NCBI GenBank assembly: GCA_020698575.1
Contig: CM036243.1
Coordinates: 15,677,903 to 15,741,902 of the forward strand
DNA from: Bostrychus sinensis
Taxonomy: Eukaryota; Chordata; Actinopteri; Gobiiformes; Eleotridae
DNA length: 64,000 bases
Direction of reading: 5' to 3'
Each line of letters opens with the position of its first letter. The stretch's first letter is position 1. Shown in pieces: positions 59,394 to 64,000 of the stretch. The notes beneath the pieces are model-generated. The model saw only the letters and a list, made by a program, of their open reading frames with translations. It searched no databases and had not been told where the DNA came from. Made by a program: the position numbers and the translations under genes.

Positions 59394-59721
59394 TCATGAG
59401 AACGTCTCAGACTGTGTGTTTGACATTCCTCCATTCAGGGTCTTCACATTGCCACCATTGCAGCTAATGGCCTCTGGCTGTCGAGACATGACGTAGCTCT
59501 TCTTTCTGGATGACAGCGAGACCGTCCTGCCCCCTCCAGCGCTGCCCTCAGCCTCATTTGGGTCACACACCATGACCGTGGTGGTGTCCATGCGAGACAG
59601 TGTGTACATGCTGCTCTGGCGGGTTGGGCGGAGCCGTGTGGAGCGCAGTTCCAGCTCGTCGTAGCTGGACACCTTGATAAAGGGGCACCAGCGGAACGCT
59701 CGCTTGAAGCCTGCTCGAAAC
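59394..59721 (-). CDS. tacr3: TACR3 terminal exon (helix 8 and tail)
   Basis: This exon encodes 108 residues and a TGA stop. It completes a split Arg codon. The tail holds a glycine stretch (SAGGGRTVSL), SSRKKSYVM and many Ser/Thr residues for arrestin-linked phosphorylation, and is less conserved than the core. The acceptor is 'gcctag'. Confidence 0.92.
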
Positions 59722-60672
59722 CTAGGCCCGCAGCCAGAGATAAGGAGGAAATGGGTAAAGAGGTTAGAGAGATGAATTATGTGGAAATAATGTCCAGTCG
59801 GGCGTGTGCTTATGAAATCAGATTTATAATTCTGGTAATTTCTGCTTCAACTGAAAGAATCTAATTTGGACAGATAAAAGGCATATTCTGTTTTCTCTGC
59901 TTCATAATATGAGGAGGTAATTGGGAAGTTGTTCAAAGACTCCAGTAAATATGATGTAACTATATTTTCATCTTAAGACAAAACACATTATTCCAGTCAT
60001 GCATTGCATAGTTGGATTCACACTGTTTTCTGATTTTGTGTCTACATGCACAAGAATAATGCAATATTATAATCCAAATAAGGCCTTGTCATGTAAATAT
60101 TGTTTTCCAGTTACCTTTGCCAGATCATGGTCATATCCAACATTATTGCAGCAGGTAAACCCCATAATTACAACATTTTCTGCATTTTTACCTCAGTTGC
60201 CAGAGGACCGTTGACAATGCATCCCCCGGGGTCAAAGTTAATAAGCCTCATAGGACTATTGAGCATTTTCTTGAGCTGCCCCATGACAGCTGCTACCACT
60301 ACACTGTAAAATGTTACTGTAATCAGAATATGCTTGTTTAAATATTCTTGTCACTGCAGCACATGTATACCACCTTATTCTGAGTATTAGCTTAGCCTGA
60401 GTATGGACCTTACTCGAAACATAAAGTGCTATGCAAACACAGTCAGTGTTAAGGATGTGCAGGTGCTGGCTGTACCTGCTGTTGAGGCAGCAGTAGATGA
60501 TGGGGTTGTACATAGTGGAGCTCATGGCCAGCCACAGCACAGTCAGGTAAACCTGCTGGATGTACTTCCACTTGCTCAGAGCCTTGCTGAGACCAGTCAC
60601 AATGAAGTAGACATGGTAGGGCAGCCAGCAGAGGGCAAAGGTCACCACCACAATGATCATCATCTTCACCAC
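59394..60672 (-). CDS. tacr3: Tachykinin receptor 3-like (neurokinin B receptor), last two coding exons
   Basis: This is a class A GPCR for tachykinin peptides; NK3 signals through Gq and, in the hypothalamus, controls GnRH release. Only the 3' part is inside the window, as exons 60476-60672 and 59394-59721. They encode 174 residues: TM6 with the CWLPYH motif, the third extracellular loop, TM7 with NPIIY, helix 8 (FRAGFKRAFRWCPF, with a Cys likely to be palmitoylated), and a Ser/Thr-rich tail ending QSETFS. IKVSSYDELEL and QSSMYT are TACR3-like as opposed to TACR1 or TACR2, and the position next to BDH2 agrees with human 4q24. The upstream coding exons lie beyond the right edge, at least 3.3 kb away. 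A short RTE insertion sits in the intron. Confidence 0.92.
60476..60672 (-). CDS. tacr3: TACR3 penultimate exon (TM6-TM7)
   Basis: This 197-bp exon begins VVKMMIIVVVTFALCWLPYH and contains IQQVYLTVLWLAMSSTMYNP. It enters in phase 0 after 'ctcacag' and leaves in phase 2 with a 'gtacag' donor, at the exon boundary conserved in tachykinin receptors. Confidence 0.94.
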
Positions 60673-60802
60673 CTGTGAGAGCGGAAACAATGGCGGAAAC
60701 TGGTATTGATAAATTAGCAGTGTGCATACAGTAAATGTACTTTTAAACAGAAAATGTATTTGTGTGGACAAAGCCTAAAACTAAAGTTAAACACATAATT
60801 GT

Positions 60803-60900
60803 CCACTGGTAGAGCTGGAGGAAGTGTCTGTGGAGAGGGAAGTCTGCGCATCTTTGCTTAGACTGCTGCCTCGGATAAGTGGAAAAAGATGGATGGATGG
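60803..60900 (+). mobile_element. 5'-truncated RTE/Rex3-type LINE 3' end
   Basis: The segment from 'ggtagagctggaggaagtg' through 'gactgctgcctcggataag' ends in GATGGATGG, the standard 3' end of a fish RTE (Rex3-like) retrotransposon. A perfect 10-bp target duplication, acataattgt, flanks it (60793-60802 and 60901-60910), so this 98-bp piece is a single truncated insertion in the TACR3 intron. Confidence 0.82.
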
Positions 60901-63267
60901 ACATAATTGTACAAACAGGTTTAGTCGACAATGATTCACAATATACTTTTTTCATCAGTTTCCAGTCTTTGCAGTCCCTTAGTGACGTCAATAAACTACT
61001 GGTATAAATATATATTTCAGAGAATACTACAACCATTACAGTTTCTCCAAACCATTTTAAGGTTAAGAACGCTACAAGAGACAAAGCAGACCACCTGAGC
61101 CCTTTCTGAAATCTAAACAGTAATCCTGGCACCCTCGTGTCTCAGTGGAAGTCTATGTCACTATGTAGATCATGTTGTAAACCAGACTGGACTGTTAAAC
61201 ACCACATTTTAAACATTAAATCTCTACAGCAGTCCAGTCTGCAGCAGTGTTGGTCCTGTATATTTGGGGGCCCTGAGCAGGATAAGTCTGGGGGCCCCAG
61301 CCTCTCAGTCATTTTATACATCATGTACAAACACTGACTTCTTTTCTTATCATGAATGCTTTGGAGTTGTGATATATAACAAAGTAACAGTACTTTGTTA
61401 CTGTACTTAATTATGATTTGTGTGTACAGTTTCTGTACTGTACACTTAGACGAGTAGATCTTACAAAGGGTACTTTTACATTGCTGTACTTATCACTCCA
61501 CTGCATTTTTTATTTGGTTTGTGTTACCTTGATTTCTTTGTTTGAAATTAGTTGTTTTCTTTTGTGGGATTTTTTTCCCCTGTACATTCAGTGCAAACTC
61601 ATAATTATAAAAGCATGCCACAGAGCAGAACACTATAAAAAATATTAAAATAATAACAAGTTATCTTCTGTTGAACTGTTTTTTTTTTTTTATTTCATTA
61701 GCAATCAGCTTTATTCTTAATCATAAGTTTTCACACTAAACACATTCATTAGTGTAATACTTTTCTTAAGTCGACATTTTTATGTGATACTTTCAGTGAT
61801 GCTTTTGACTCAGGGAGATTGGCCCCAGGTAAACAGACAATAAAAAACATTTGTCTCCGCCAGATGATCATTATGAATAAGTTAAATATATTACAGGCTA
61901 TTAAAAAACGTTGAGAACTGCAGAATCAGTCAAATCAAAAACGATGTTTTGCGGCCTTCTAAAGCTGAAGGGACCCTATGCAGCAATTTATTTTTATATT
62001 GCCTGAAGGGCCGGCCCCGGTGATGTCAATGTTTGATGGAAGACCCACACCTTTAAATTACCAGAATCTGAACAAACAGTTCCCAACACTGATTATAAAG
62101 CTTAGATTTAATCCTGACCAAATCAGGTTTACTAAGCACTGGGACTTCTGTTTAAAATCTTCAAATTGGAGCTTATAGTGGCTTTTTCTGAAGTAAACTG
62201 AAGACAGACAAAAGAAGTGGATCTTAATAATGATCTGAAAATATCCAGCTATGATTTATGTGTTTTTAACACATAGAGCTAGGGGGTGATCCAGATTCAC
62301 CCCAAAAAGTAATCACGTGTTTATTTACTGACCCTTTGTGACAGGTGTTTATATATTTGACATTTGGGCTATCCTTATCTCACACTGGTGCATCATCCTT
62401 AAAAATAATAATAATAACTTCTGCCTTGGCCCATTGCTGACCTTTCCTGAAAATGTGAACCAAATGTAACCAAAGTCTAATCTACTTTCTGAGTTATCAT
62501 GCTAACAAGCCAACAAGCCAACGAAAACAAAATCTTCTTGATGGAGCTAAATCATTACAAGTATAGTTCTCTGTTGAGGGCATATACTGGTGAATGATGA
62601 GCCATGTTTTAATTGGTGTTTTCAAGCACACTTTTTCAGAAAATGACAAATTGCTCTGGTCTAAATGGATGGGCACAGTCAGATGCACAGCTCTGAATAT
62701 GCAGAAGAAATTAGCTGTTTCAGATCAGTGCCATCAATTACAATGATTAATATTTAGCCAATTTTATTTTATATTTTATGCATGTCTCATCATGACAACT
62801 GAGTACCCTTGTAATACTGGAAACATGATAATAAAATATAATAAATCTGTTTCATTTGTGAGACACAGAAGCAAATATACTAGATGTAAACCATGGACAG
62901 TAGGGTTTAATTAAAGGAACCAACAGCGCTTACTTGTGTTTCATCCTCCCTCGTCTCCATCTCATCATCATCGTCTTCTTTTATCTCTCAGCAGGTAGCA
63001 CTTGATATTTAGGGACTATTATGTCCCACCCACTATGCCCACATTTGTTATTTAGATGTAAGTTTTAATTAGAAAACAGCATAGAATAACATGTGCAATT
63101 CTAGTATATGCAGTTATATAGTGAAGGGGGAAAATGTTACTACAAAATGTATTTTCTGAGTTCCTTTTCTTCCACATTTTGCACATTTTGAAGGGAATTG
63201 TTTTACTTCTTACTGTTTCATATTTAAAGGTTTTTAAATGTGTCCTTGTTTCAAAAAGACTGTAGGT

Positions 63268-63405
63268 TTGGTATTAGTAGTAGTTGCTGTGGTAGTAGCA
63301 GTAGTAGTAGCAGCACAAGCATCAGCAGTATTAATAGTAGATGCAAAAAAAAAAAAAAAAAATCCTTATTTAAACTGAATGTAATATACAGTAGTAGTAG
63401 AGTAC
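63268..63405. repeat. AGT/AGC trinucleotide microsatellite
   Basis: This is an imperfect run of GTA/GTAGCA units with a poly-A run at 63345-63361 and another GTAGTA run near 63.39 kb. Reading it as a Ser-rich protein would be an artefact. Confidence 0.8.
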
Positions 63406-64000
63406 TTTTAACTTTTACTCAGATAATACATATGTTGAGTACTACCTTTGGCTTTGGCAACGTGCGCAATTTCATATTTCTTATTTTCCTGATGCCTTTC
63501 ATCTCAAATTTTTGCCCCATTTTAGCAATTCTTCCATTGTGTAACACTGAGTACACTTCCAGATGTTAACAGATCCCATTTTGCAGCACAGCCATTGCTT
63601 TTCCCCAAGCACTTTGGCCAGCTCAGTAACACACTTCTCCAGGTACAAGTGGTTACTTCAGTGACATTGTAATATTGTGTTAAGGTGGTTTTGTCTTGTT
63701 TCCTTTCTGCACAGTTTGCCCATCTGGTACCAACGTGTTCTGTCAGTCTGCTTATGTATTACAATAAAATCTCAAACTAGGAAGTACATCAATGAATCTG
63801 AACCTGGTACGAAAAATAAAATATAAGTGAAGCCTGTAGCCTGTACCACAAAGGGAGGTTGTCTTATGTTGCTTTGATGTTAATTAATTCTATACTACAA
63901 AGAGAGAGAGAGAAAAAAAAGACAAAGAAATAATTCATGTGTAGACCTCTGAAAAGGCATTTGTCCAATCTTGCAATGGTCAAGATATGCTTCACAAACC

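Larger units (their letters stand above)
60673..64000. other. tacr3: TACR3 intron sequence to the window edge
   Basis: No further receptor exon was found on the minus strand, so this is probably one large intron. It contains the RTE insertion at 60803-60900, a 'tactttgttactgtact'-type decayed repeat near 61.38-61.52 kb, and an AGT/AGC microsatellite near 63.3 kb. Confidence 0.5.

Overview
This window is nuclear DNA from a teleost fish. The evidence is split genes with GT-AG introns, vertebrate-type proteins, and many fish-type mobile elements: hAT-like DNA transposons, an L2-type LINE end, an RTE/Rex3-type LINE end and an R2/R4-like retrotransposon. It holds four complete or nearly complete protein-coding genes and the 3' part of a fifth. 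All exon models were built by reading splice signals and checking that reading phase carries across every junction; no alignment was run. Family names, comparisons with human proteins and human gene order come from memory.

Layout, left to right. Positions 1-6021 hold no recognised exon, only old repeat fragments. Positions 6022-21073 (minus) carry SUCLG1, the mitochondrial succinyl-CoA ligase alpha subunit, with eight exons found and the short terminal exon not found. About 0.9 kb upstream, head to head, CISD2 (21956-23066, plus) has three exons and encodes a full 135-residue 2Fe-2S protein. SLC9B2-type Na+/H+ antiporter (24955-28912, minus, 12 coding exons) is tail to tail with CISD2. BDH2, a short-chain dehydrogenase (30371-33568, minus, 9 coding exons, 245 residues), follows. 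From about 34.2 to 59.4 kb there is no recognisable gene; this stretch is the main transposon ground. At 59394-60672 (minus) lie the last two coding exons of a tachykinin receptor, best matched to TACR3, with the rest of the gene beyond the right edge.

The order CISD2, SLC9B, BDH2, TACR3 matches human 4q24 as I remember it, except that CENPE is not seen between BDH2 and TACR3 and SUCLG1, which is elsewhere in human, sits next to CISD2. The genes do not form a pathway. SUCLG1, CISD2 and BDH2 share a mitochondrial, iron-sulfur or metabolic theme, but here they are simply neighbours.

The most striking non-genic structure is a nested stack at 44292-48049. An outer hAT-like element contains a 41-bp minisatellite, which is split by an L2 3' end. 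The same outer element is also split by a second hAT-like element with a perfect 8-bp target duplication, and that one holds a third. A second hAT-like element (37886-39299, perfect 8-bp duplication) carries a palindrome with roughly 200-bp arms. I found no prokaryotic features, CRISPR arrays or tRNA genes, and nothing I would call a new biological system.
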